From: Xylanibacter ruminicola
GTDB taxonomy: Bacteria; Bacteroidota; Bacteroidia; Bacteroidales; Bacteroidaceae
Length of the DNA stretch: 64,000 bases
Assembly (NCBI RefSeq): GCF_900107775.1
Contig: NZ_FNRF01000007.1
Location: forward strand, 62,001-126,000
Direction of reading: 5' to 3'
Shown piece after piece: positions 17,063 to 25,168 of this stretch. The position numbers and the translations under genes are program-made. Below the pieces are notes generated by a model. The model was given only the letters and a program-made list of their open reading frames with translations. It made no database searches and was not told the origin of the DNA. Each line of letters opens with the position of its first letter. The stretch's first letter is position 1.

Positions 17063-17944
17063 TTAAATCGTCATATTGTAATGTGTTAACAATGCCTGCA
17101 GTTGCGTGTCGTTCTCGCCGCCAATGCGATTAGAGTTTGTAAGGCGGTCGTGGGTAAAGTACTGTCGCAGCAAGTCTGTATGATAACAGTTAATGCGCGA
17201 GTTGGTAAGTATTCGTTTCTCGGCTTTACAGCGAAGTCCCATCACATAAAGCCAGACATCATCTGCGTTAGGACATAGTCGGGTAAATACTGCCTCGTTT
17301 TTAACCTCTTCGTCGAATACGTGACTTGGATAGAAAACCCCGCCAACGCCTAGAGGAAAAAGCTTTGCACTATCGTAACTTAAACCAGCTGATGCGTGGT
17401 AATACTCCGGCCATTTGATATAGGGCTCAAGTTTACTATGAATATCTGTTGTTGGCATCTTGGCGTAATTGGTTATGATGGCCTGTGGATGTTTGTTGTG
17501 GGCCTCTATGAGTTCCTGAACGAGAAGACGTCCATAGAATACATCGTCGTCCACCGTGATGATATGCTTGTCTGCGAATTCCGATAAAGCATGTATTATT
17601 TTGGTGTACGATCTGATATCTTTGGCGTAGCGTATCTCTAAACCGTAATTACATAAGAAACGCAGATTACCTGGCAGATTCTCGTTGCAGAATTTCTGTT
17701 CGTTAAGCCATAGCACAATGCGCTCTGGGCGTATGGTTTGTTGTATCAGCGAATATATCGTATATACTACGCTGCTATTAACTCTTTTGTCATAGCTGGT
17801 AAGTGATACGATAACGGATGTGTCTTGTTGGGCCGATAACCTGATGGATTTGCGGATACGGATGTCGTACAGAGCTTTGAGTTTCATGAGATTTCCCATG
17901 AAAGCCCCCTTAAGAATATCCATCTTATTGCTCAGATACGACAT
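17063..17944 (-). CDS. putative glycosyltransferase (GT-A fold)
   Basis: Protein of 293 residues with VIVSLTSYDKRV at the start of a nucleotide-binding fold, a metal-binding DDD motif in HIITVDDDVFYGR, and ADDVWLYVMGLR near the C-terminus, which resembles the acceptor-site Asp-Asp. It has no membrane helices. It probably adds a sugar to the repeat unit in the cytoplasm. The exact GT family is uncertain. It lies between the Wza-like and Wzz-like genes, 2 bp after the former. Confidence 0.8.
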   Translation of the reverse strand: MSYLSNKMDILKGAFMGNLMKLKALYDIRIRKSIRLSAQQDTSVIVSLTSYDKRVNSSVVYTIYSLIQQTIRPERIVLWLNEQKFCNENLPGNLRFLCNYGLEIRYAKDIRSYTKIIHALSEFADKHIITVDDDVFYGRLLVQELIEAHNKHPQAIITNYAKMPTTDIHSKLEPYIKWPEYYHASAGLSYDSAKLFPLGVGGVFYPSHVFDEEVKNEAVFTRLCPNADDVWLYVMGLRCKAEKRILTNSRINCYHTDLLRQYFTHDRLTNSNRIGGENDTQLQALLTHYNMTI

Positions 17945-17946
17945 GT

Positions 17947-18747
17947 TTACTTGAATACCAGAACTGCTATAGTGGTAAGTACAGATACGACCGAAATCCA
18001 GAACGAGCCGTTGGTCGTGTCGTTAGCATTAGCCGATTGGCGTTTGCGATAGTTGTTGGGCTGAACATAGATAACGTCGTTCTGCTCAACAAAATAGGCG
18101 GGCGACTTTGTCAAGGCTTCGGCATCCAGCATGCTCAGTACATAGGTGTCTTGTTGCCCCTTGGCATTCATTCTTAACACCTTTACTTTGTTGCGGTCGC
18201 CGTAAATCGTCATGTCACCAGCACGACTAAGTGCTTGTAGCAGCGTGGTACGGTCGTTCTCGATGGGGTAGAAGCCTGGTTCTTTAACCTCGCCAATTAC
18301 CGAATAGCCTAGGTTCAGGTATTCTACTGTTACCACAGCATCCTTGGCCACACTCATTTCTTCCATTGTTTGTTTCAGGTGCTTAGCCAACTCTGTTCGA
18401 GTCAACCCTGCAGCCTTCGTTCGTCCGATTAATGGGAAGTCTATATAACCGTCTTTATCAATGGTATAACCAGATGTAGCTCTGCTTTGGTTTGTAGACT
18501 GAATCTCGTTGTAACCAATAATCTGTGATGTTACGGGCATGTTCAACACATTGTTCAGCTCGGCCGATTTTGTGTTAACCACAATCGATAATTTATCGGC
18601 AGGTTTTAAAACAATACTCTGCGTGTTGCTGGTGGCCAGTGTCCTTCCGTCTTCAAGTTCAGGAAAGTAGGCTACTGTTTTGGGTGTAAAACACGATGAG
18701 AGCATTGTTGCTGCACATAACGTTATGATTAAGTTCCTAATTTTCAT
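17947..18747 (-). CDS. polysaccharide export lipoprotein (Wza-like)
   Basis: Outer-membrane polysaccharide exporter. The signal peptide ends in MLSSC (lipidated Cys19). A Poly_export domain follows (LKPADKLSIVV, then DGYIDFPLIGRTKAAGLTRTEL), then an SLBB-type segment (VIGEVKEPGFYPIENDRTTLLQALSRAGDM), and a C-terminal hydrophobic helix. It has 266 residues. It is the first gene of the minus-strand cluster, and a short CGACT/AGTCG hairpin (18779-18792) sits in its leader. Confidence 0.92.
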   Translation of the reverse strand: MKIRNLIITLCAATMLSSCFTPKTVAYFPELEDGRTLATSNTQSIVLKPADKLSIVVNTKSAELNNVLNMPVTSQIIGYNEIQSTNQSRATSGYTIDKDGYIDFPLIGRTKAAGLTRTELAKHLKQTMEEMSVAKDAVVTVEYLNLGYSVIGEVKEPGFYPIENDRTTLLQALSRAGDMTIYGDRNKVKVLRMNAKGQQDTYVLSMLDAEALTKSPAYFVEQNDVIYVQPNNYRKRQSANANDTTNGSFWISVVSVLTTIAVLVFK

Positions 18748-18813
18748 TTTTTACTATTACTTTTATACTATATTTAAACGACTTTTCAGTCGGAATATTA
18801 TAGAAATCGGCTA

Positions 18814-18821
18814 CAAAAATA
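18814..18821 (-). promoter_or_regulatory. -7 box of the polysaccharide cluster
   Basis: TATTTTTG on the minus strand, 66 bp before the Wza-like start. No convincing -33 box is seen at 20 bp, so strength and regulation are unclear. No UpxY/UpxZ-type antiterminator gene, common ahead of Bacteroides capsule loci, is visible. Confidence 0.45.
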
Positions 18822-18920
18822 CTAATTTTTTGCATAAAAACATGGTTTGTACCAGAAAAAGTGCTATCTTTGCAGCCGAAATTGTTAGCGAACAGTTCGA
18901 TATTACGACATTTACGTCTT

Positions 18921-19318
18921 GGGGTTGACTGGATTTGACGGCGAGATGAAATGGTACGTAAGCACGCGGAGGCTTCTTTGGTTCCCTCCATAATCTGAGT
19001 CAAGGAAAATTTAATTGGCAACAATGAGTATGCTCTCGCTGCCTAATCGAAGTATAGTAGATTACTGGCTTTATTCCTTTACAAGGTAGAGGAACGAGAC
19101 GTCGCTCCGAGGATGTTGTTCCGAATCCAAAGATCAAGCGGCGCAGGTTAAATCGGAAATAGTTTGTGCAGGCTCCGATGCACGGATGAAGTTTTAGGAG
19201 ATAAGGTTGCGGTTGGTGGCTTGGGTCTTGCCGCAGCTCGAAAACGAAGGCCAAGATAAGCGTGTAGAAAGCGTATGGTTTCCTTGTGCGGACGAGGGTT
19301 CGACTCCCTCCAGCTCCA
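18921..19318 (+). ncRNA. ssrA: transfer-messenger RNA (tmRNA)
   Basis: Rescues stalled ribosomes. The 5' end GGGGTTGACTGGATTTGACG pairs with the 3' CAGCTCC as a 7-bp acceptor stem. The T arm GAGGG-TTCGACT-CCCTC is intact at 19294-19310. The tag reading frame is at 19017-19046 and encodes GNNEYALAA then TAA. The CCA end is not encoded (CTA follows the discriminator A). A -7 box TATCTTTG lies at 18865-18872. The 3' end is partly duplicated downstream. Confidence 0.97.
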
Positions 19319-19415
19319 CTATGTTACGCCAGAGGGGCCTCACCCTCGTGAGGGTTCTTCGCAAGCGAAGCGACTACGTCGATTACGACTCCCTCCAGCT
19401 CCACTATGTTACGCC
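19301..19415 (+). repeat. direct repeat of the tmRNA 3' end (att-like)
   Basis: A 30-bp stretch beginning in the T loop of ssrA (19301-19330) recurs exactly at 19386-19415, a period of 85 bp. It covers the 3' T-arm strand, the acceptor 3' strand and the bases just after the gene. The first copy is followed by a damaged terminator hairpin, the second by an intact one. tmRNA 3' ends are common integrase targets. Confidence 0.8.
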
Positions 19416-19452
19416 CTCGCGAGGTCTCACCCTCGTGAGGGCTCTTTTTTTT
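19413..19452 (+). terminator. rho-independent terminator after the tmRNA repeat
   Basis: GCCCTCGCGAGG (19413-19424) pairs with CCTCGTGAGGGC (19431-19442) over 12 bp with one G-U, loop TCTCAC, followed by TCTTTTTTTT. The equivalent place after the first repeat copy keeps only a 6-bp stem and no T-run. Confidence 0.85.
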
Positions 19453-19527
19453 CCATTAACCAGTAGAAATAATTACACGTTAATAATTATTAACAATCGG
19501 ACTGATCCAAATTCAGATATTTCTTTT

Positions 19528-19535
19528 TATATTTG
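19528..19535 (+). promoter_or_regulatory. -7 box of the redox/MATE operon
   Basis: TATATTTG, 31 bp before the GTG start at 19567. No good -33 box is seen. The stretch 19453-19566 holds nothing else recognisable. Confidence 0.45.
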
Positions 19536-19566
19536 CAGCATCTATTAACTGAAAGATTGAAAACTT

Positions 19567-19932
19567 GTGATTATAAACGGTTTATGTGCTGATTATGGCA
19601 GCCGTTTCTGCCCATGTATTTTGGCGGTGACGGGTGGTTGTGTAGTTTGCAGTCAGGTCAATGGCAAGGCCTTTTGCGACTGTAAGGCCAGTGGTGGTAT
19701 CTGCATCAAGCAGGAACTGCTCAGAAATGGTGGGAAGGCAAACCCCGGTAGGTTAACGTATGAATGCGAGGTGATATCGGTGATTCATTACGACGGCTTG
19801 GTATTTTTAAGGGTGAAGGTTCCTATATCATTAGAGAGGGAGGTGAAACGTCCGGGCGGCTTTGTGTTTGTACGCCGTAAAGATGCGGCTTCCTGGTACG
19901 ATGTCCCATCTCCGTACAATTTGAGGAGATGA
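19567..19932 (+). CDS. Cys-rich N-terminal part of an FNR/PyrK-like iron-sulfur flavoprotein (frameshifted)
   Basis: 121 residues from a GTG start. Residues 7-46 hold eight cysteines (C7, CPC, CVVC, CDC, C46), likely an Fe-S or zinc site. From residue 64 the beta strands of an FNR-type FAD-binding domain begin (YECEVISV, LRVKVPISLE, GGFVFVRRKD) and break off at YDVP. Adding one base near 19905-19908 restores VPISVQFEEMMVG and joins it to the next ORF as one protein of 320 residues. As it stands the frame ends at TGA overlapping the next ATG. Confidence 0.7.
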   Translation: MIINGLCADYGSRFCPCILAVTGGCVVCSQVNGKAFCDCKASGGICIKQELLRNGGKANPGRLTYECEVISVIHYDGLVFLRVKVPISLEREVKRPGGFVFVRRKDAASWYDVPSPYNLRR

Positions 19933-20528
19933 TGGTGGGCAGCATCGGAATGACCCTTCTTTTTCGTGGTGTCAAGACGAACCAGTTCAAGGACTTGGCC
20001 GAGGGTGACACGCTACTGCTACGCGGCCCGTTCAACAACGGCCTGTTAGGATTGCAGCATCTGGAAGCGCAACAATCGAGTCGCTGCCTGATACTGACCA
20101 AGGGCATTGGTTTATTGCCATCGGTATCCGCAGTCAGATATCTTCAATCCAGACACAACGAAACAGAATTGTATGTTGACGAAGGAAATTTCTCACCTTC
20201 TATCCTGAAGTTCCAGCTCGATCTGTTTGAACTCCCATTTAAGCCTTTGACTCTGCTTGATGACGATGGTGAGCTCAGCACACCTGCCAAGCACGTTATC
20301 AGACGGTTCGTGGCCGATGGCGGCAGCCTGATTCATGTCGGTGCTTCGGAATATGTGATACACCAGGTGGCCGCCTATCTGCATTATATCGGCAACCGTC
20401 ATGTAAAGCTTTCGGCCTGTAACAATGCCAGGATGTGTTGCGGCGAAGGTGTGTGCGGCGCATGCACAGAAATAACTGCCGACAGACGGGTTATTCATCA
20501 TTGTAAAGAACAAGTAAAAATAAAATAA
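19929..20528 (+). CDS. FNR/PyrK-like oxidoreductase, NAD-binding and 2Fe-2S part
   Basis: 199 residues continuing the FAD-binding fold of the preceding ORF (residues 1-45), then a nucleotide-binding region (CLILTKGIGLLPSV, residues 53-66; CLILTKGIGLLP is a degenerate GxGxxP) and a C-terminal 2Fe-2S motif CGEGVCGAC (171-179) with C192, as in dihydroorotate dehydrogenase electron-transfer subunits. It would pass electrons between NAD(P)H and the FAD oxidoreductase encoded 8 bp downstream. Its own ATG overlaps the upstream stop as ATGA, so separate translation of the two halves is conceivable. Confidence 0.75.
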   Translation: MMVGSIGMTLLFRGVKTNQFKDLAEGDTLLLRGPFNNGLLGLQHLEAQQSSRCLILTKGIGLLPSVSAVRYLQSRHNETELYVDEGNFSPSILKFQLDLFELPFKPLTLLDDDGELSTPAKHVIRRFVADGGSLIHVGASEYVIHQVAAYLHYIGNRHVKLSACNNARMCCGEGVCGACTEITADRRVIHHCKEQVKIK

Positions 20529-20535
20529 ACGTTAT

Positions 20536-21810
20536 ATGAGAGTTATTATCATAGGAGGCGGATGGGCTGGTACAGCCGCTGCGATAGCTGCAAGAAAAGC
20601 TGGCGCCGAGGTTTGTCTGATAGAGAAAACAGATATGTTGCTGGGATGTGGCAATGCAGGTGGAATCATGCGTAACAACGGTAGGTTCACGGCTGCCGAA
20701 GAGATGATTGCGCTGGGAGGTGGCGAACTGTTCCAGTTGATTGACCGCATTGCGCTGCACCGCAACGTGGAGTTCCCAGGTCATCATCACGCCACACTCT
20801 ATCCTGTCAACACCATCGAGGCGCATGTTCGTAGACTGGTTCTGGAAATGGGTGTTGATGTTCACTGTTCTACACACATCTGCGATGTAGTGTGTGATAA
20901 CAATCAGTTGAAAGGTGTCTATGCCGACTCAGGCGACCTTTTCGAAGGTGATGTCTTCATTGAGACTACAGGTAGTGCCGGACCAATGGGTAACTGCTTG
21001 AAATATGGCAATGGTTGCTGCATGTGCGTGCTGCGCTGCCCAGCCTTTGGCCCGCGCATCAGTATCACTGAGCGCTGTGGAGGTCAGGATTATCAGGGCG
21101 AACGCCAGCCCGACATGTTCGGTGTGTTCTCTGGATCGTGCAAGGTGTCGAAAGAGAGTCTGTCGGCAGCGCTGCAGGAAGAATTGAACAGCAAAGGAGT
21201 AGCCTTGATACCACTTCCTAAGGAGGAAATCAACTACGACAAACTGAAGATAAAGGCCTGTAAGCAATATGCCATCAAGGATTTCTCTGAGAATATGATC
21301 CTACTCGATACTGGCGACGCCAAGCTCATGACCAGCTACTATCCCGTTGAGAAGTTGAGGCGGCTGCCCGGCATGGAAAATGCCCGTTACGTAGATCCAT
21401 GTGCTGGCAGCAAGGGCAACTCCATACGTTACCTCTCAGTAGCCTACCGCTCAAATGCCATGACTGTGGATGGTATCAGCAACCTGCTTTGCGCCGGCGA
21501 GAAAAGTGGTCTGTTTATTGGTCACACAGAGGCCATTACCACAGGAACCTTGGCTGGTCACAACGCTGCACGACTGGCTGCCGCCAAGCCCTTGCTGACA
21601 CTGCCGCAGACTCTTGCCGTAGGCGACCTCATTGCAGCGGCTAACAGTGCTATCAAGGAAAGGCACGACACCATGGAGCGCTTTACCTTCTCGGGGGGAA
21701 ACTACTTCAACCGCATGAAGGAAAAGCAGCTATACACCACCGACATCGAAGCCATCAGACAGCGGGTGGAACAGGCTGGACTGCTGGGAGTGTATAATGA
21801 ACATGTATAG
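20536..21810 (+). CDS. FAD-dependent oxidoreductase (GidA/TrmFO-like)
   Basis: Flavoprotein of 424 residues with the N-terminal dinucleotide motif GGGWAGTAAA (7-16) and a C-terminal FAD segment LLCAGEKSGLFIGHTEAI similar to TrmFO/MnmG proteins. A cysteine cluster at C154, C161, C162, C164 and C168 (NGCCMCVLRCP) is not part of tRNA-modifying TrmFO and suggests an Fe-S site. With the FNR/PyrK-like partner it probably forms a two-component oxidoreductase. Substrate unknown. It is co-transcribed with the MATE gene 8 bp downstream. Confidence 0.82.
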   Translation: MRVIIIGGGWAGTAAAIAARKAGAEVCLIEKTDMLLGCGNAGGIMRNNGRFTAAEEMIALGGGELFQLIDRIALHRNVEFPGHHHATLYPVNTIEAHVRRLVLEMGVDVHCSTHICDVVCDNNQLKGVYADSGDLFEGDVFIETTGSAGPMGNCLKYGNGCCMCVLRCPAFGPRISITERCGGQDYQGERQPDMFGVFSGSCKVSKESLSAALQEELNSKGVALIPLPKEEINYDKLKIKACKQYAIKDFSENMILLDTGDAKLMTSYYPVEKLRRLPGMENARYVDPCAGSKGNSIRYLSVAYRSNAMTVDGISNLLCAGEKSGLFIGHTEAITTGTLAGHNAARLAAAKPLLTLPQTLAVGDLIAAANSAIKERHDTMERFTFSGGNYFNRMKEKQLYTTDIEAIRQRVEQAGLLGVYNEHV

Positions 21811-21818
21811 CTATCAGA

Positions 21819-23180
21819 ATGCGCTCCTATAAGGTTGACATAGAAGTCTTTGAGCGAATGCCTGTTGCAAGGGCTGTACTAGCTCAGAGTATCCCAGCCA
21901 TTGTGGCTCAACTGATAGTGCTTCTTTACAACTGGGCCGACACTTTTTTCCTGGCACGTCTGAACAAGCCGGAACTGGTGGCGGCGGCTACTATTGTACT
22001 GCCCCTCTATCTGATGCTGACCGCCATCGGTAACCTGCCTGGAGTTGGCGGCGGAAGCCAGTTTGCAAATCATCTGGGCAAGCACGATTATACAGGGGCG
22101 CAACGTGTGGCATCGATCACCTTCTGGATGGGTATGATACTGGCATTGGTATGCTGTTTGTCCTTTCCGTTGTATAGTGACATACTACTGAGCCTCATCG
22201 GTGCCAACGAACGAACTCTTGCCCCCGCCCAGGAGTATGCGTTCTGGGTGATTACCATCGGCGGCATACCGGTCATCATGAATCTCGTGCTTGCCAATCT
22301 GGTCAGAGCAGAGGGCATGGCACTCCAGGCTTCCATCGGCATCTCGGCAGGAGGTATATTGAATTGCTTGCTCGATCCTCTGCTCATGCTGCCGAGCATG
22401 GGTAATATGGGTATTGTTGGTGCAGGTATCGCCACGGCAGTATCAAACATGGTTTCGGTATTGTGGCTGCTTGTCGTCATCTGGCGTCGCCGAAAGACTG
22501 GCGTGTTGACCTTTGCACCACAGCTTCTGCGCTACACCAGGCATTATATAGGCAGCATTTCCAAGGTTGGTTTCCCATCATCTATACAGTATATGCTGAC
22601 GGTGGTTGCCGTAGCAGCCCTGACGCACTTTGTTGCCCAATATAACACTGAGGCAACAGCAGCCCTTGGCATTGTGAAACGGCTCGACTATCTGCCGCTC
22701 TACTTTACCATCGGACTTTCTCAAGGCATCTTGCCACTACTTGCCTACAACCACTCGTCGGGTAACGTTGTCCGGCGCAATCACGTGTTCAAGTGTGGCT
22801 GTATCATTTCGTTCGGATTTGCCATGCTGTGCTTCGCTGTCTTTGAAATTTGGGCATACCAATTGGCCATGTTGTTCACACAGGAATCGCTCACGGTATC
22901 ATACATCGTACCTTTTCTCCGGATACAGGTAGTAGCCATGCCATTCATGGCGGTGTGCTATCCCTCCATCACGCTCTTTCAAGCTATGGAGCGTTCACGA
23001 GAGGCCCTTATCTGCAGTATCCTGCGAAAAGGTGTTGTCGATATTCCCCTGCTCATTGTCATGAATGCGCTATGGCCTTTGTTTGGCTGCATGTGGGTGC
23101 AGCCGATAGTTGATTTCACTTCAATGTTGGTTGCCTTTTACTTTGCCTCTCAGATTCGGGCTCAGATTCATGACTACTAA
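21819..23180 (+). CDS. MATE family efflux transporter
   Basis: Twelve-helix cation/drug antiporter of 453 residues in the inner membrane. Typical pattern: SIPAIVAQLIVLLYNWADTFF at helix 1, GxGGGSQF (residues 75-80), LVRAEGMALQASIG, and a repeated second half with LGIVKRLDYLPLYFTIGLSQGILPLLAYN. It is the last gene of the operon with the redox genes. This suggests export of a product or substrate of the oxidoreductase, which is inference from context only. Confidence 0.92.
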   Translation: MRSYKVDIEVFERMPVARAVLAQSIPAIVAQLIVLLYNWADTFFLARLNKPELVAAATIVLPLYLMLTAIGNLPGVGGGSQFANHLGKHDYTGAQRVASITFWMGMILALVCCLSFPLYSDILLSLIGANERTLAPAQEYAFWVITIGGIPVIMNLVLANLVRAEGMALQASIGISAGGILNCLLDPLLMLPSMGNMGIVGAGIATAVSNMVSVLWLLVVIWRRRKTGVLTFAPQLLRYTRHYIGSISKVGFPSSIQYMLTVVAVAALTHFVAQYNTEATAALGIVKRLDYLPLYFTIGLSQGILPLLAYNHSSGNVVRRNHVFKCGCIISFGFAMLCFAVFEIWAYQLAMLFTQESLTVSYIVPFLRIQVVAMPFMAVCYPSITLFQAMERSREALICSILRKGVVDIPLLIVMNALWPLFGCMWVQPIVDFTSMLVAFYFASQIRAQIHDY

Positions 23181-23213
23181 TCAGCATTTCATTGCACCAT
23201 TACAGCATGTGTT

Positions 23214-24485
23214 TTATTTCTCAATCAACCAGTATTCCATGTGGTTGGTTTTGCGTTTGCTCTTAAAATTGAACTGTACATCGTTCAGGGCGTTGCCTAT
23301 CTTCTGGAATGGCGTTTCTGGGTCGAAGTTGGCATAGCGCGTGGCCAGCACCTGACTGATATCGCCCAGACTCCACCACTTGCCTTGCTCTGTTTCCTTG
23401 GGGCGGCGGAAGCTTTCGCCAATCATCTCAACCAGATCGTTCAGTTTCTGGAACGGCTCGTTCTCGGCCATCAGCTGCTTGATTTCATCATCGTTCAGCC
23501 AAAAGCGCTCACCTTTATTAAATAGGTATAGGGCCTGGGCAAATAGCTGCTCATGGTTCAGCGTGTCGCTGAAGTCGATGTTGCCCTCTACACCTACGCA
23601 CACAAAACGGCGACTTCCTGTTGGGTCAACCAGAGGTTTCATTTGGTTGGTAGTGCCGATAAACGAGGTGTAACGGCGATACAACTTGATGGTCTTTCCG
23701 TATGGTGGACGAAACTTCACATCGCTCGACGACAGCAGATACTTCAGTACAATCTGCTGCGACGAGGTAGTCTTATCAAACTCATCAATGTTGATGAGGG
23801 CAAAACTAGTCAAGGCAATGTTCAGGTCGAACTCGTTCTTGAAGTTCAGCTTGTCGTTGTAGTAATCGCGCAGTTCGGGTGGCAGGATGATCTTGCAGAA
23901 TCGCGTTTTACCACATCCCTGGCGACCAATCAATAGTGGCGTGAGTGCATTACCTGTCAACTGCTTATCGCTTTCGCGCCATTGTCCTACCATTCCCATC
24001 AGCCAATATCTCAGGTACTTGGGCCAATGCGGCTGCGAGGTGGGCACACGGGCTGCAAGTTCGGCTATGTAATCATGCCCGTCCCATTTGGGCAACTGAT
24101 CAAGCCAGGTATTGATGGGGTCGAACTGCTCAATACGGGTCGAGTCGATAAAACGGTTCACGTTTCTGTCCCATGCTTTCAGTCCTAACTCGGTGGCTCT
24201 CAGCGTCATATCGTTACGCACATCTTCGGTAAGAGGCTTGAATCGCTGGTCGTTGCTGAACTTCTCGCGATACTCGGCCACACCTGTTAGCAGGTTCTTA
24301 CGCATGTCGAAGTTCGAATTCAGGAATATCTCAGTCTTCATCGCCTGGATAGTATCTTCGGGCACACTCTTCAAGGGCTTAATCTTATGCTTCTCGCGAT
24401 AATCCTCCTGTTCGGTCACGCTATAAACGGTCTGAAAAATCTTCTCAACCAGCATCTTGTCGCGATTCAGCACTGGGTGCAGCAT
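23214..24485 (-). CDS. VirE/DUF3874-type ATPase, primase core missing
   Basis: Homologue of the Bacteroidales VirE (BT4734-like) proteins on mobile elements, which normally join a primase-like N-terminus to a helicase-like ATPase. Walker A is GRQGCGKTRF, followed by LINIDEFD (Walker B), SSSDVKFRPPYGK, and FIGTTNQMKPLVDPTGSRRF. The C-terminus from about residue 360 (KWWSLGDISQVL) is DUF3874-like. Here it is only 423 residues from ATG 24485 and lacks the primase core. That ATG lies 2 bases after the stop of the next ORF; an upstream TTG at 24509 is an alternative. Confidence 0.85.
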   Translation of the reverse strand: MLHPVLNRDKMLVEKIFQTVYSVTEQEDYREKHKIKPLKSVPEDTIQAMKTEIFLNSNFDMRKNLLTGVAEYREKFSNDQRFKPLTEDVRNDMTLRATELGLKAWDRNVNRFIDSTRIEQFDPINTWLDQLPKWDGHDYIAELAARVPTSQPHWPKYLRYWLMGMVGQWRESDKQLTGNALTPLLIGRQGCGKTRFCKIILPPELRDYYNDKLNFKNEFDLNIALTSFALINIDEFDKTTSSQQIVLKYLLSSSDVKFRPPYGKTIKLYRRYTSFIGTTNQMKPLVDPTGSRRFVCVGVEGNIDFSDTLNHEQLFAQALYLFNKGERFWLNDDEIKQLMAENEPFQKLNDLVEMIGESFRRPKETEQGKWWSLGDISQVLATRYANFDPETPFQKIGNALNDVQFNFKSKRKTNHMEYWLIEK

Positions 24486-24487
24486 CG

Positions 24488-24751
24488 TTAGCCCTTTGGC
24501 ATGCGCCAATCGCCTTTGCGATTCTGGTAGTTGGCCACAAAGCAGATGCGTGGCAGTTTAATGCCACCCTCTATTTGTGTGGTAATCTGTCCGTCGCCCA
24601 GTCTGTGTGGATTCATCAAATGATATACCTCGCGTGTTTGGCGCACAGTATTCTCAATCATACCATTCTTGATGGCTGAGGCCATCTCAGCCAACTCTAC
24701 ACGGTTGATAACCTCTTTACGGCCTTCTTTTTTAAGTAATGTAATCTTCAT
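24488..24751 (-). CDS. short protein resembling the N-terminus of VirE/BT4734-like proteins
   Basis: 87 residues, beginning MKITLLKKEG. The pattern of a short beta start, a helix (VELAEMASAIKNG) and LPRICFVANYQNRKG resembles the first segment of full-length Bacteroidales VirE proteins, which would continue into the primase-like domain. Here it stops, and the ATPase ORF follows in another frame. It is either a truncated remnant left by an internal deletion or a small coupled gene. A -7 box TACCTTTG on the minus strand lies at 24793-24800. Confidence 0.6.
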   Translation of the reverse strand: MKITLLKKEGRKEVINRVELAEMASAIKNGMIENTVRQTREVYHLMNPHRLGDGQITTQIEGGIKLPRICFVANYQNRKGDWRMPKG

Positions 24752-24964
24752 ATTTATGTTTATTAGTTATTTGTTTATGATAAAATCGCCCACAAAGGTA
24801 CTACAAATATTCGAGAATTAATTACATTTTTAGAAATAATTTTTGCTATATAGCCTACATGCCTACATAAAAACGCTTGAAAACCGCATGTACAAAGGGT
24901 TTTGTGCGTTTTTAAGCCTACATAAAGTACCACAAAAGCCTACATAAAGCCTACATAAATTCGA

Positions 24965-24981
24965 CCGAAAAGTAGCTTTTC
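24965..24981. repeat. inverted repeat CGAAAAG/CTTTTCG
   Basis: 7-bp arms around TAG, just inside the left iteron block. Related fragments such as AGTAACTTTTT and AAAGCTACTT follow within 50 bp. Confidence 0.5.
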
Positions 24982-25084
24982 GACATCCCAAAAGTAACTT
25001 TTTAAGGCACAAAAAGCTACTTCCTGCCTAGCGAAAACATACTTATTAATGTACTCGCAATATTTCTCCATAAAGGATGTAGTG

Positions 25085-25168
25085 AAATTCTCTAGAGAAT
25101 TTTCGGCTAAGTGCCTTACTAAACATTGCTGAGTGCCTAGGCAGTAGCAAAATTCTCTAGAGAATTTT
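25085..25168. repeat. pair of TTCTCTAGAGAA palindromes
   Basis: A perfect 18-bp palindrome at 25085-25102 and a perfect 20-bp palindrome (AAAATTCTCTAGAGAATTTT) at 25149-25168, centres 65 bp apart, lie at the middle of the mirrored array. A third partial copy (TTCTCTAGAAAA) is in the HU-like gene promoter at 25433-25444. They look like dimer-binding operators. Confidence 0.75.

Noticed and set aside
19386..19415. Second tmRNA or tRNA gene after ssrA
   Set aside because: Only the 3' T-arm strand and acceptor strand are repeated; the 5' half and T-arm partner are missing, so it is not a functional RNA gene.
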